DNA of 64,000 nucleotides from Maribellus luteus (GTDB lineage Bacteria; Bacteroidota; Bacteroidia; Bacteroidales; Prolixibacteraceae): contig NZ_QWGR01000006.1 of assembly GCF_003576475.1 (NCBI RefSeq), forward strand, positions 62,001 to 126,000, written 5' to 3'. The position numbers and the translations under genes are program-made. Below the pieces are notes generated by a model. It searched no databases, was not told where the DNA came from, and saw only the letters and a list, made by a program, of their open reading frames with translations. Of the stretch, positions 1 through 9,020 are shown one piece after another (the stretch's first letter is position 1; the number at the start of each line of letters is the position of its first letter).

Positions 1-703
1 TGGAATAAGTCGTTTTCTCATCGCGTGCCACTTTCCACTTTTCTTCGCCCGTAAGTGCGTCCAAAGCCACCAGAAAAGAACTTTCTTCGTTGTCGACCAA
101 AACAAACAAAAGCTGCTTGTAAAGCACAGGCGAAGAACCGGTTCCCCAGCCCCTTTGTGTTTCATAGGCTCCGAGGTCTTTTTCCCAGACAAGGGTTCCG
201 TTTAAATCATAGCAATATACTCCGTGCATACCAAAGCAAACATATACGTGTTTCCCGTCGGTAACGGGGGTTTCGCAGGCGTAGGTACTTCCGGCATGTT
301 TTGTTATCCGCGGTTTTCCTTCGCGCGAAACAACGGTCCACAGATTCTTGCCGGTATTCAAATTCAGACAGGTTAGTTGCCACTTGTAAACATCTTCCGG
401 TTGCGACGGCAGTGTTTCGTTCTCTTTAATGGGGGCTTTTTCTACCAGCACAGCAGATGAGTAAAAGACTTTGTCACCAAAAACGATGGGAGACGACCAG
501 CTTTCCCCATCCATTGCTTGTGTCCAGCGGATGTTTAAACTGTCGTTCCATTCGCTTGGCAAATCTTTTCCGGCAACGATCATATCTGCTCCTGCCCCCC
601 TGAACTGGGGCCATTCATTAGTAGTACACGCTGATAGAAAAAGTAAAATTCCCGTTGTTATGAATAAAATAGTTACGGGAAGTCGGTGGTGATTTCTTTT
701 CAT
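1..703 (-). CDS. PQQ-like beta-propeller lipoprotein, 3' end outside window
   Basis: Reading the minus strand from the ATG at 703 gives an open frame that runs off the window edge with no stop, so about 234 N-terminal residues are visible. The N-terminus is a lipoprotein signal with lipobox LSAC, followed by a WPQFRG segment, which is the usual opening of PQQ-binding-like (WD40-like/PQQ_2) propellers. Blade-like repeats such as LNLNTGKNLWTV and LDALTGEEKWKV are visible. It is probably an envelope-anchored propeller; proteins of this type are often mis-named alcohol dehydrogenases but usually lack the PQQ enzyme residues. Substrate and role cannot be told. It is divergent from the haem protein at 826. 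Confidence 0.85.
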   Translation of the reverse strand, partial: MKRNHHRLPVTILFITTGILLFLSACTTNEWPQFRGAGADMIVAGKDLPSEWNDSLNIRWTQAMDGESWSSPIVFGDKVFYSSAVLVEKAPIKENETLPSQPEDVYKWQLTCLNLNTGKNLWTVVSREGKPRITKHAGSTYACETPVTDGKHVYVCFGMHGVYCYDLNGTLVWEKDLGAYETQRGWGTGSSPVLYKQLLFVLVDNEESSFLVALDALTGEEKWKVARDEKTTYS

Positions 704-751
704 AGTTGTCGGTTAAGAAGTTGGTTTTGTGCATAAATTTATCAAAAAAAC

Positions 752-779
752 AAAAGCAGACAATAGCTTGTCTGTTTTG
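752..779 (-). terminator. hairpin with T-rich tail on minus strand, upstream of the PQQ-propeller gene
   Basis: Arms CAGACAA (757-763) and TTGTCTG (768-774) enclose a 4-nt loop, and the stem extends by a G-U and A-T pairs. Read on the minus strand the hairpin is followed at once by CTTTTGTTTTTTTG. That is the form of an intrinsic terminator, yet the next minus-strand gene starts downstream at 703, so it could be an attenuator in that gene's leader or could end antisense transcription. Confidence 0.4.
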
Positions 780-825
780 GAAATAACACCGCATTTTGAT
801 ACATTGGTTAACTAAAAAGAATAAT

Positions 826-1386
826 ATGAAAATAATGCGGGTTACATGTATTTTATTGTTGATGGGCTTGTTGGCATGTCAAACAAAACCGGGTATTTCG
901 CCTGAATCTTATCAGAAATTTCAGAAAGAAGGAGATGCGATTACTTCGCAGGTGCAGGGTGTTTTACTTTCGAATGTTGCCGGTGCCATTCAAAAAGGAG
1001 GAACTGAACACGCCGTTGAATTTTGCAACATCAAAGCCACTACTTTGGTGGATAGTTTGAGCCAGGCCTTTTCCTGCAACATCTCGCGGGTTTCAGACAG
1101 GAACCGAAATCCGGAAAATACTTTGAATAAAACCGAAGCCGAACTTTGGAAACTGTTTGCAAAGAATCCTCAGGCTGATACTTTGCTGAAGGTCAATAAT
1201 AAAATCACCTACTACAAACGCATTAATACTGCCATGCCTGCCTGTTTAAAGTGCCACGGCGATCCGGTAAATGACATCAATGGCGCTACTTTGGAAAAGA
1301 TTCAAACTTTGTATCCTCAGGATCTGGCAACCGGATACAAACTGAACGATTTCAGGGGATTGTGGAAAGTTGAGTTTACGGATTAG
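826..1386 (+). CDS. DUF3365 (Tll0287-like) c-haem lipoprotein
   Basis: A 186-residue protein with a lipoprotein signal (lipobox LLAC, Cys18) and a C-terminal c-type haem motif CLKCH at residues 140-144. The layout (helical N-terminal part, then KNPQAD and a CxxCH close to the C-terminus) matches DUF3365/Tll0287-like haem proteins, thought to act in redox or sensory roles in the periplasm. The ATG at 826 is preferred to the upstream TTG at 796 because it places the signal peptide at the N-terminus. It stands alone, with 430 bases of non-coding DNA after it. The electron partner is unknown. Confidence 0.8.
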   Translation: MKIMRVTCILLLMGLLACQTKPGISPESYQKFQKEGDAITSQVQGVLLSNVAGAIQKGGTEHAVEFCNIKATTLVDSLSQAFSCNISRVSDRNRNPENTLNKTEAELWKLFAKNPQADTLLKVNNKITYYKRINTAMPACLKCHGDPVNDINGATLEKIQTLYPQDLATGYKLNDFRGLWKVEFTD

Positions 1387-1816
1387 CTTTTGCCGCACCT
1401 CATTTAGGTTCTAAAAACATTTCAGGAGGAGAAGTATGAAGTTGTGCTAAAAAGTCGAACTTCTAGGTAGGTTTTCCTTTTTCTTGGGCTGTCCGGATAT
1501 CAAAAAGATGATTAAAAAACATCAATAACGGATAGCACAGGATGCAAAGTATATTTGTATTTAATTTCTTGTTATAGCTTATGACAGAATTACTCCGGTA
1601 ATTATTCGGAGTGTCAACGCATTGGTTACATAATAAATTGAATTCTGTGAACGTCGGCAAGGTAACGACATGTGCAGCGAAATTGTTTTTTATCGAAATA
1701 ATTGATTCTAAGGAGCTGATATTCCCGACGTTTGGTAAACTAGGACGGTTGTCATCCTTTGATATTAAACTAAGGTTGCTGAATTAAATAACGAACATTA
1801 TACTAATCTGACAAGC
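1387..1816. other. 430-base intergenic region, no gene seen
   Basis: No convincing coding frame; the only longer frame, on the minus strand, has no recognisable domain. A short inverted repeat, ACTCCG (1592-1597) and CGGAGT (1607-1612), could be an operator. The promoter of the GH99-like gene at 1817 must lie near the right end, but I find no full TAnnTTTG box there. Confidence 0.5.
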
Positions 1817-3028
1817 ATGAAAAATAGAGGTACTTTTATCGGAAAAGCAATGGCATTGCTTATTGTTCTGGGAAGTGTGTTTCCCGCACAATCGCAGCAA
1901 AAGAAAGAAACACCGCAAAGCGACTACTATGTAGCGGCGTATGTTTGGCCTTCGTGTCATGACGATCTGTTGGGAAGGGAAAAATTATGGTCGGAAGGGA
2001 TTGGCGAGTGGGAAGTGATAAAAAAAGGGAATCCTCGGTACGAAGGACACTACCAGCCCCGCCAGCCGCTGTGGGGCTATGAGATGGACAATGATCCCGA
2101 AGTGGTGGAACGCTGGATCGATGTTGCCACCGACCACGGAGTGAATGTTTTTGTTTACGACTGGTACTGGTACGAAGAAGGTCCGTACCTGGAAAGTGCA
2201 CTCAATGATGGTTTTCTGAAAGCAAAAAACAATTCGAAAATGCAGTTTTACATTATGTGGGCGAACCACGATGTAAAGCGTAATTACTGGAATTACCACC
2301 GCTACGGTGACGATACTTCCATTCTTTGGGATGCCAAAGTAGACCGGAAGAATTTTGAAATTATTGTTGACCGTGTGATCAACCAGTATTTCAAACAGCC
2401 CAACTATTTCAAAATTAATGGCGAACCGGTATTCTCCGTGTTTAGTATTCATAAATTGATGGAAAGCTTTGGTGGCAGCGCGCAGGAAACCCGTAAAGCG
2501 CTCGACTATTTTAGAGACGAAGTAAAGAAAGCCGGTTTTCCCGGGTTGCATATTCAGTGGAATCAGGGCGGTGGTTCAATTATGTCGGACGAAAAAGCCA
2601 AGGAATTCCGTAAAAATGTGGATGCGATGGGCTTTAACAGTGTAGCCATGTACAATATGGGGGGAATGAACGAAGATTACCTTGTGTATGGCGCCAACTC
2701 GGTTAAAATTCGTGAACAGATGAATGAAATTCTGGACGTGCCTGTTTTCCCTTGCGTATCAATTGGCTGGGACGATACGCCACGCTTTCCGGCCAAAGGA
2801 ATAAAGGACGTAGTGCATTATCACAACACACCCGACAGTTTTGCCGCCTTACTTTCGAAAGCAAAAAAATATGCCGACAAGCATCCGGACCAGCCCAAAC
2901 TGATTACCATAAATGCCTGGAATGAATGGGTGGAAGGAAGCTACCTGCTGCCCGATATGCTGAACGGTTTTGGTTATCTCGAAGCAGTAAAAGAGGTGAT
3001 GGTTGATGGCAAATACGATAAATATTAG
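1817..3028 (+). CDS. GH99/GH71-like (WbsX-type) secreted protein
   Basis: A 403-residue protein with a cleavable signal peptide (AQSQ). After it, the YVAAYVWPS strand, HGVNVFVYDWYWYEEG and the C-terminal NAWNEWVEGSYLLPD are typical of the GH99-like/WbsX (beta/alpha)8 barrel. The conserved Glu residues of NEWVEGSY are candidates for the active site. Members of this fold include endo-alpha-mannanases, but most in Bacteroidota PULs have no assigned substrate. It begins the PUL 1 block and is followed by a sulfatase on the same strand. A second, larger relative lies at 20187. Fold assignment is firm, activity unknown. Confidence 0.8.
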   Translation: MKNRGTFIGKAMALLIVLGSVFPAQSQQKKETPQSDYYVAAYVWPSCHDDLLGREKLWSEGIGEWEVIKKGNPRYEGHYQPRQPLWGYEMDNDPEVVERWIDVATDHGVNVFVYDWYWYEEGPYLESALNDGFLKAKNNSKMQFYIMWANHDVKRNYWNYHRYGDDTSILWDAKVDRKNFEIIVDRVINQYFKQPNYFKINGEPVFSVFSIHKLMESFGGSAQETRKALDYFRDEVKKAGFPGLHIQWNQGGGSIMSDEKAKEFRKNVDAMGFNSVAMYNMGGMNEDYLVYGANSVKIREQMNEILDVPVFPCVSIGWDDTPRFPAKGIKDVVHYHNTPDSFAALLSKAKKYADKHPDQPKLITINAWNEWVEGSYLLPDMLNGFGYLEAVKEVMVDGKYDKY

Positions 3029-3240
3029 CTTATTCGGTTGTGACCTGAAATCAGGAGGATGTTGTTTTTGATCCGTATAAAACGCTTATCGGAATTTCTG
3101 ATTGGGGTGAAATTCATCATCCGTTAACGTCTTATTGACAGAAGTATAAAATTATGAAGAATAAAATTTTTAACGTCAACCTGTTGTTGAAAAGCTGTTT
3201 GCCTGGATCATTGTCAAAAAGAAGTTTCTGTAGCAAAGAG

Positions 3241-4686
3241 ATGGACAAGAATAACAGTATCCATTCATTCAAATACCTGGGAGTGTTGTTGATCATTCTT
3301 TTTTCTGGCTTTAGTTTTGGGCAGGCTGTTTCCAAAAAAGTACAGCGTCCCAACATTGTTTTTGTATTTGCCGATCAGTGGCGGGCGCAGAGTACCGGGT
3401 TTGCCGGAAATCCGGATGTAGTTACTCCAACCATCGATAAACTGGCTGAAAAATCTGTTGTTTTCACAAAGGCAGTTGCCAATATGCCGGTGTGTTGTCC
3501 CTACAGGGCAAGTTTGTTAACCGGGCAGTATCCGTTAACCCACGGGGTGTTTATGAACGATGTCCGGTTTAATCCGAACGCCAACACAATGGGGAAGATT
3601 TTTAAAGCGGCCGGTTACAATACTGCCTATATCGGGAAATGGCATCTCGACGGAAATGGACGATCGGCGTATATTCCCCCAAACAGAAGACACGGGTTCG
3701 ACTATTGGAAAGTGTTGGAGTGTACCCACAATTACAACAATTCCTTGTACTATTCAAACAATGATATCGTTCCTTCCAGGTGGTCAGGATACGACGCACA
3801 TGCCCAAACACTGGATGCGATGAATTACATACGTGAGCATGCGAATACCGATCAGCCTTTTCTGCTGGTATTGTCCTGGGGACCTCCTCATGCACCTTAC
3901 CAAACCGCCCCTGAAAAGTACCGCGAAAAATACCGTGATGTCTCCATTCGTTTGCGTCCGAATGTGCCTTCGGAATTTGCCGAGAAAGCGGAGAATGAAC
4001 TAAAAGGTTATTATGCGCACATCAATGCATTGGATGATTACCTGGATATGTTGTTAACAACGCTGGAACGCGAAAATATTGATGAGAACACGATTTTTGT
4101 CTTTACATCCGATCATGGAGATATGATCTATTCTCAGGGAAAGATAAAAAAGCAACAGCCATACGATGAGTCGATAAGAGTTCCCTTCTTGCTGAGGTAT
4201 CCTGAAATTCACCAAAACACAAAAAAGCTGGTTGAAGAGCCATTTGGGACGCCCGATATTTTACCAACGCTGCTTGGATTAGCTGATATTGATATTCCAA
4301 AGACAATTGAAGGCAACGACTATTCGGATGTCGTGAAAGGAAAGAAGAAAGGGATTGATAATACGGCGTTGATCTCATGCGTTACTCCTTTTGGCCAATG
4401 GGGCCGGAACTATGGAGGTGTTGAATACAGAGGCTTGCGGACAAGCAGGTATACCTATACCAGGAAATTGGATGGCCCCTGGCTGCTTTTCGATAATGAA
4501 AAAGACCCTTATCAGCAAAATAACCTGATTGGAAACCCGGGATACTCAAAGATTCAACGGAAGCTCGAAAGAGAATTGAAACAGAAATTGCGCAAAAACA
4601 AGGATAAATTTCTGCCCGGTGAAGAGTACATAAAAAAGTGGGGATACGAGGTGGATGAAACCGGAACAATCCCTTACGAACTGTAA
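3241..4686 (+). CDS. S1-family sulfatase
   Basis: A 481-residue arylsulfatase-type enzyme of the alkaline phosphatase fold. RPNIVFVFADQWR near the N-terminus supplies metal-binding Asp, and CCPYRASLLTGQY (Cys85) is the formylglycine motif CxPxR, with Tyr at the place usually held by Ser or Ala. GKWHLD, a GPPHAP segment and TSDHGD complete the expected active-site set. I chose the ATG at 3241 because it starts a clean signal peptide ending FSFGQ; an in-frame ATG at 3154 would add 29 residues in front of that signal. It probably removes sulfate from sugars in the periplasm as part of PUL 1. No maturase gene is in the window. Confidence 0.88.
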   Translation: MDKNNSIHSFKYLGVLLIILFSGFSFGQAVSKKVQRPNIVFVFADQWRAQSTGFAGNPDVVTPTIDKLAEKSVVFTKAVANMPVCCPYRASLLTGQYPLTHGVFMNDVRFNPNANTMGKIFKAAGYNTAYIGKWHLDGNGRSAYIPPNRRHGFDYWKVLECTHNYNNSLYYSNNDIVPSRWSGYDAHAQTLDAMNYIREHANTDQPFLLVLSWGPPHAPYQTAPEKYREKYRDVSIRLRPNVPSEFAEKAENELKGYYAHINALDDYLDMLLTTLERENIDENTIFVFTSDHGDMIYSQGKIKKQQPYDESIRVPFLLRYPEIHQNTKKLVEEPFGTPDILPTLLGLADIDIPKTIEGNDYSDVVKGKKKGIDNTALISCVTPFGQWGRNYGGVEYRGLRTSRYTYTRKLDGPWLLFDNEKDPYQQNNLIGNPGYSKIQRKLERELKQKLRKNKDKFLPGEEYIKKWGYEVDETGTIPYEL

Positions 4687-4803
4687 ATAAACTCAATCCT
4701 GATCACTTAGGATGAGGGGTATCTGGATTATGAACAGAGCTAGATAATCTGTAGAATAAGCCTGTCGCCAAAGTTTCCAGGGCACAATTGGTAACAAATA
4801 TAT

Positions 4804-7800
4804 TTATGCATAATCTTTCGGGGAAACCCCAAATTGTTTTTTAAATGATTTTGAGAAATATGGATAGTGGTTGAAGCCGGTATTGTTAGCAACATCAATT
4901 AAACTTAGTTTTTGTTCTCTAATAAGTTCTGCGGCTCGTTTTAGTCGATAGGTTCTAATAAAATCATTCGGAGGCATATCACTGAGTCCTTTTATTTTCC
5001 GATAGAATCCGGTTCTGCTGAAACCTAGTTCTCTCGCAATAGAATCAATATTTAAGTCGGGGTTTGCTAAGTCTTTTTGAATGATTTGAATTAGTTTATC
5101 CATGAAATTCTGGTCGTGAGGGCCCAATGACGGAGGAGGAGTCTCAACTTTTGAATTTGAAGGTTCAGAATAGTATTTTCTGATATTATTGCGGCTGGTA
5201 AATATATTTTTAACGGTCAGTAATAAATAATCAAGATTAAAAGGTTTGCAGATGTAGGCATCAGCCCCTAGTTCTAATCCTTCTAACTGTTCATTGACCG
5301 AAGTTTTTGCTGTCAGCAATATGATTGGAATATGACTGAATTCGGGGTGGCGTTTGACCGAATTGCACAACTCGTAGCCGGATAATCCTGGCATTAGCAC
5401 ATCACTTATGATCAGATCAGGAGAATTGCTCTGAATCAGTGACCATGCAATGAGGCCGTCTGGTGCTTCAATAAGCTCATAACGACCGCTTAATATGCTT
5501 CGGATAAAACTTCTCAATTCGGTATTGTCTTCAGCAAGCAATATTGTGTAATCTTTATTTTTTTTATCTGTAATCTTCTCTTCTTGTTTAATAGGTATAA
5601 TCTCTTGTATTTCTTTTTCTTCAGTAATTTTATTGGATTCAGGGTAAATATCTCCCATTGGAAGGATGAACGAGAATTGCATGCCTCCTTCTTGACAATT
5701 TATGGCTTTGATTTTTCCATTGTGCGCTTCTACCAATCTTTTAGAATAATTTAAACCAATTCCACTTCCATGATTTCCTGGAACCTTATCTGTTAATTCG
5801 TTTATTTGGCGGTACCGGATAAAAAGCTCATGAAGTTTATCGTTGGGTATTCCTGGTCCGTTATCTTTTACTATAATCTCGATAAAAGAATAAGACGGAG
5901 CCTGATAGTGTTGTTTTGCTTCATCGGGGGTGATTATGTTTAAGCTTATATGAACCATACCTCCCCGGGGGGTGAATTTTATAGCATTAGATAATAAATT
6001 GTATAGAACTTTCTCAACTTTATCTGTGTCTATCCAAAGGAACAAACTAGGAGTGAGATGTGTAAAGCTTAACGTAAGTTGTTGCCGATTGGCAGTGTCC
6101 AAAAAAATAGAATGGATATTTTTTACAAATTGTATAATGTCGGTTTGTTGGACCTTTAGATTAAACATTCCGTTTTCCATTTTATTGAAGTCGAGCAGTT
6201 GGTTGATTAATCGCAACATGCTGTGCACATTTTTGGATATTATTTTTAGCAAATGATTTTCTTTTTCTGAAAAGCTATTTGAAGTCGATAATTGCTGTAA
6301 CGGAGCAGAAATCAGTGTTAAAGGAGTTCTTATTTCATGTGAAATGTTAGTGAAGAAGTTTACTTTCATATTCGAAATCTGTCTTTCTCTTTCTCTTTCT
6401 TTTTGTTCTGCCTCCAGTTGATGCTGGTTTAATCTTGTTTTTAGGATTAATTTAAAAAGTATGTAAACAATGCCTGAAATTGTGAATATGTAAATTACCC
6501 AAGCAGGCCATGAAAACCAAGGGGCTGACTTAATATTGATTCTAAGAGTGGCGGGAGCCAAACACTCTTGACCTTCACCGTTAAAAGCTTTTACTTTAAA
6601 AAGGTATTTACCCGGTTTTAAATTTGAATAAGTAGCCCTTCTGTAGTTGCCAACATAATTCCAGTCTCGTTCAAATCCTTCCAATTTATAAGCATAAGTT
6701 AATTTGGAAGAGAATAAAAAATCAATTCCGGTATAGTCAATAGAGAACACATTCTGACGATGATTAAGTGTTATCTGTTTTACAAATGGAATACTTTGGG
6801 GTAGAACAGAATTCGATGAGGGCTTTATACTTTGGTTTAGAATCTTAAAATCTGTTAGTTGGACAACAGGAGAATTTTTGGGAGACAAACTAAATAATGG
6901 GTTGAAAAATGTCAGTCCGTGGTTTCCTGCAAAAAAAATACGCCCGTCAGAATGTTTCAATTTTGCCTTTTCATGAAATTGGTTTCCCAGAGTACCATCG
7001 CTGCCAAAGTAATTTACGATTGTGGTGTCACTAACATTCAATTTGGAAATTCCAAAGGAAGTACTCATCCAGATGTATCCGTGGTTGTCTTGTTCGAAAG
7101 CCAAGATATCGTTGCTGGGTAATCCTTGTTGCTTATCAAGAATCTGATGGTGTTTGAAATCGGGCGAGAAACGGAGAGCCCCGTTCCCATAACTGCCCAA
7201 CCATGTATATCCCTGCTTATCCTGATAGATTGTTATGCAATTTTTTATTATTCGTTTTGCCTGCAATGAGAGAGCTTCTAAAGGAATAATGTCGTTGTTT
7301 TGATCAGGCTTGAGAAAGTATACCCCATCATTAAAAGAAGAAAAGAGAAGACTGTCATCGTTAATAATAAACACTTCCGGGATATTTCCCGAAAAAATCA
7401 GTTGAGGGGCATCGGAGATATCTCCCCTTTTTATCTTGTACAAACCCGATGTTGAGCCTATCCAAATATTGCCCGATAAGTCGGTTTTTATTGCTCCTGC
7501 CATTTTTATATTTTTTCTGGCAATTATATTGAGCAAACCTTCTTTTGAGATACCGGCCACAACCAATTGGTCGGTTAAGCCAATCCATAATCGGTTTTTT
7601 GAATCAATGGACAGCGACTCGATCAAACAATTATTGCTCGAAAACAAGTGCGAGTTATCAAAATTATAATTGGTTAACTTTCCTGAACCCGAATAATGGA
7701 AGAGTCCATAATATCGGGTGCTGATCCATAAATTTCCATAATCATCTTCAACAAGCTGTGTGACAAATTTATCTTTAAAAGTATTACTTAAATCTTGATC

Positions 7801-8805
7801 CGAATTAAAAAAGTTAAGGCTATTATTCCATACCTTAAATCCTTTGTCAAATGATCCGATCCAAATATTCTTGTCCTTGTCAACGGTACAGGAAAGAAGA
7901 TGAGAAGATTGCAGGTTTGCCAGTGCTTGAGGAAGATTGTGTGACAATGATTGTGAAAGAATGTCGTAATGAAAAAAGCCTTGCGATGCAGTGCCTATCA
8001 AAAGTTTTAAAGGGCTTATTTCCTGTATGAAATTTATTTGAGAATGGCAGATTAATGTGTTGTCTTTTAGTGATTTGGGGAGGTCTTTGTATTGTCTGAG
8101 TATTGGGTCGAAAAGTACGATTCCTGTATCTGTACCTAACCACCAAAAGCCTTGAGGATCGTTGTATTTACATAATACTCTTTTGTTGTCAGGAAGCGAA
8201 AAAAGTTCCCATTCTCCGCTGGTATTCCGCATTGCAAGTCCTGCGGGGTGATCCATTCCCATCCATAATCTTTTCGATTCGTCTTCCCAAATCAGATTGG
8301 GGCTTAAAGGAACCGCAGTAGGCTCTAAAATCACCTGTTTCTTTATCGAATCAAGATACGCAGGGCCTACTTGGGTTGCTATCCAGATATTCTTTTTGTG
8401 GTCTTCATAAAAGAAAAGAGTGTACGGAATTCTTTTTGTCGATAGGGGATAATGTTCAAATTTCTCTGTTTTAAAATTGAAGCAATTCACACCGCTAACT
8501 GTCCCTACCCATAGTCGGTGAGATGAATCAAGGTAAAGAGAAAGAACAAAATCGTTGTCGATCGTACTTGAGTCTTTTGGGTCGTGATAATATTGGACAA
8601 ATTCATAGCCATTGAACCGGTTCAATCCCCGGGGAGTGGCAATCCACATGTACCCGAGTGAATCCTGGCAAAATGATTTGATATTTAAATTCGAAATGTG
8701 AGTAGATTCTTGTTGAAAATGCTCCTGTGAAAAGGTGTTTGAACGATAAGCATCTAATATGAAAAGGTTAAAATTGGTTAGGATAAATAGAAATATTGCA
8801 TGCAT
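4804..8805 (-). CDS. hybrid two-component system (HTCS) sensor/AraC regulator
   Basis: A 1333-residue single-chain sensor and regulator. In order: signal/anchor, about 14 two-component propeller repeats (for example GYMWIATPRGLNRFNGYEF at the start), a Y_Y_Y domain (about 690-750), a membrane segment (about 765-785), HisKA with His823 in ISHEIRTPLT, HATPase (NAIKFT and GSGIGL boxes), a receiver domain with Asp1135 in ISDVLMPG, and a C-terminal AraC HTH. The family binds glycan fragments in the periplasm and switches on the neighbouring PUL. It faces away from the SusC operon at 9021, and the gap between them holds four repeats likely to be its binding sites. All catalytic residues appear intact. 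Confidence 0.96.
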   Translation of the reverse strand: MHAIFLFILTNFNLFILDAYRSNTFSQEHFQQESTHISNLNIKSFCQDSLGYMWIATPRGLNRFNGYEFVQYYHDPKDSSTIDNDFVLSLYLDSSHRLWVGTVSGVNCFNFKTEKFEHYPLSTKRIPYTLFFYEDHKKNIWIATQVGPAYLDSIKKQVILEPTAVPLSPNLIWEDESKRLWMGMDHPAGLAMRNTSGEWELFSLPDNKRVLCKYNDPQGFWWLGTDTGIVLFDPILRQYKDLPKSLKDNTLICHSQINFIQEISPLKLLIGTASQGFFHYDILSQSLSHNLPQALANLQSSHLLSCTVDKDKNIWIGSFDKGFKVWNNSLNFFNSDQDLSNTFKDKFVTQLVEDDYGNLWISTRYYGLFHYSGSGKLTNYNFDNSHLFSSNNCLIESLSIDSKNRLWIGLTDQLVVAGISKEGLLNIIARKNIKMAGAIKTDLSGNIWIGSTSGLYKIKRGDISDAPQLIFSGNIPEVFIINDDSLLFSSFNDGVYFLKPDQNNDIIPLEALSLQAKRIIKNCITIYQDKQGYTWLGSYGNGALRFSPDFKHHQILDKQQGLPSNDILAFEQDNHGYIWMSTSFGISKLNVSDTTIVNYFGSDGTLGNQFHEKAKLKHSDGRIFFAGNHGLTFFNPLFSLSPKNSPVVQLTDFKILNQSIKPSSNSVLPQSIPFVKQITLNHRQNVFSIDYTGIDFLFSSKLTYAYKLEGFERDWNYVGNYRRATYSNLKPGKYLFKVKAFNGEGQECLAPATLRINIKSAPWFSWPAWVIYIFTISGIVYILFKLILKTRLNQHQLEAEQKERERERQISNMKVNFFTNISHEIRTPLTLISAPLQQLSTSNSFSEKENHLLKIISKNVHSMLRLINQLLDFNKMENGMFNLKVQQTDIIQFVKNIHSIFLDTANRQQLTLSFTHLTPSLFLWIDTDKVEKVLYNLLSNAIKFTPRGGMVHISLNIITPDEAKQHYQAPSYSFIEIIVKDNGPGIPNDKLHELFIRYRQINELTDKVPGNHGSGIGLNYSKRLVEAHNGKIKAINCQEGGMQFSFILPMGDIYPESNKITEEKEIQEIIPIKQEEKITDKKNKDYTILLAEDNTELRSFIRSILSGRYELIEAPDGLIAWSLIQSNSPDLIISDVLMPGLSGYELCNSVKRHPEFSHIPIILLTAKTSVNEQLEGLELGADAYICKPFNLDYLLLTVKNIFTSRNNIRKYYSEPSNSKVETPPPSLGPHDQNFMDKLIQIIQKDLANPDLNIDSIARELGFSRTGFYRKIKGLSDMPPNDFIRTYRLKRAAELIREQKLSLIDVANNTGFNHYPYFSKSFKKQFGVSPKDYA

Positions 8806-8873
8806 ATCTGTGCCTTAATTAATGGCTCGTAAAAGTATGGATTTTGATTAGACGATTAACGTCTGAGAATTAC

Positions 8874-8960
8874 ATTGAACAGATAGTATAAGGAATTGAA
8901 CAGAAAATGTAACTAAAGTAGTGATAGACCAAATTGAGCATTTAATTGGAATAATTGAGC
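8874..8960 (+). promoter_or_regulatory. four ATTGARC direct repeats, probable HTCS operator
   Basis: ATTGAACAGA occurs at 8874-8883 and exactly again at 8895-8904. AATTGAGC occurs at 8932-8939 and again at 8953-8960. All four share ATTGARC on the same strand, and each pair has a 21-base period, two helical turns, as in the paired half-sites of AraC-family activators. The last copy ends 60 bases before the ATG at 9021. Confidence 0.55.
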
Positions 8961-8983
8961 TACAGTAGTGCTGGGATAAAAAT

Positions 8984-8991
8984 TATAATTG
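8984..8991 (+). promoter_or_regulatory. candidate -7 box of the SusC operon
   Basis: TATAATTG matches the Bacteroidota -7 consensus TAnnTTTG at all but one position. It sits about 30 bases before the ATG at 9021. The last ATTGAGC repeat lies where the -33 element would be, as expected for an activator that touches the sigma factor. One mismatch and no clear -33 box keep this tentative. Confidence 0.3.
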
Positions 8992-9020
8992 TGCCATACT
9001 AAAACTAAAATATTGTATGT

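Noticed and set aside
1592-1612. Inverted repeat ACTCCG/CGGAGT before the GH99-like gene as an operator
   Set aside because: Only six bases per arm, single copy, about 200 bases from the gene; could be chance.
1463-1660. 65-codon open frame on the minus strand in the gap before the GH99-like gene
   Set aside because: No domain, low-complexity composition, no ribosome site or promoter, and no neighbour on that strand.
1985-2551. 188-codon minus-strand frame inside the GH99-like gene
   Set aside because: It lies wholly inside a well-supported gene on the other strand and has no recognisable protein features.
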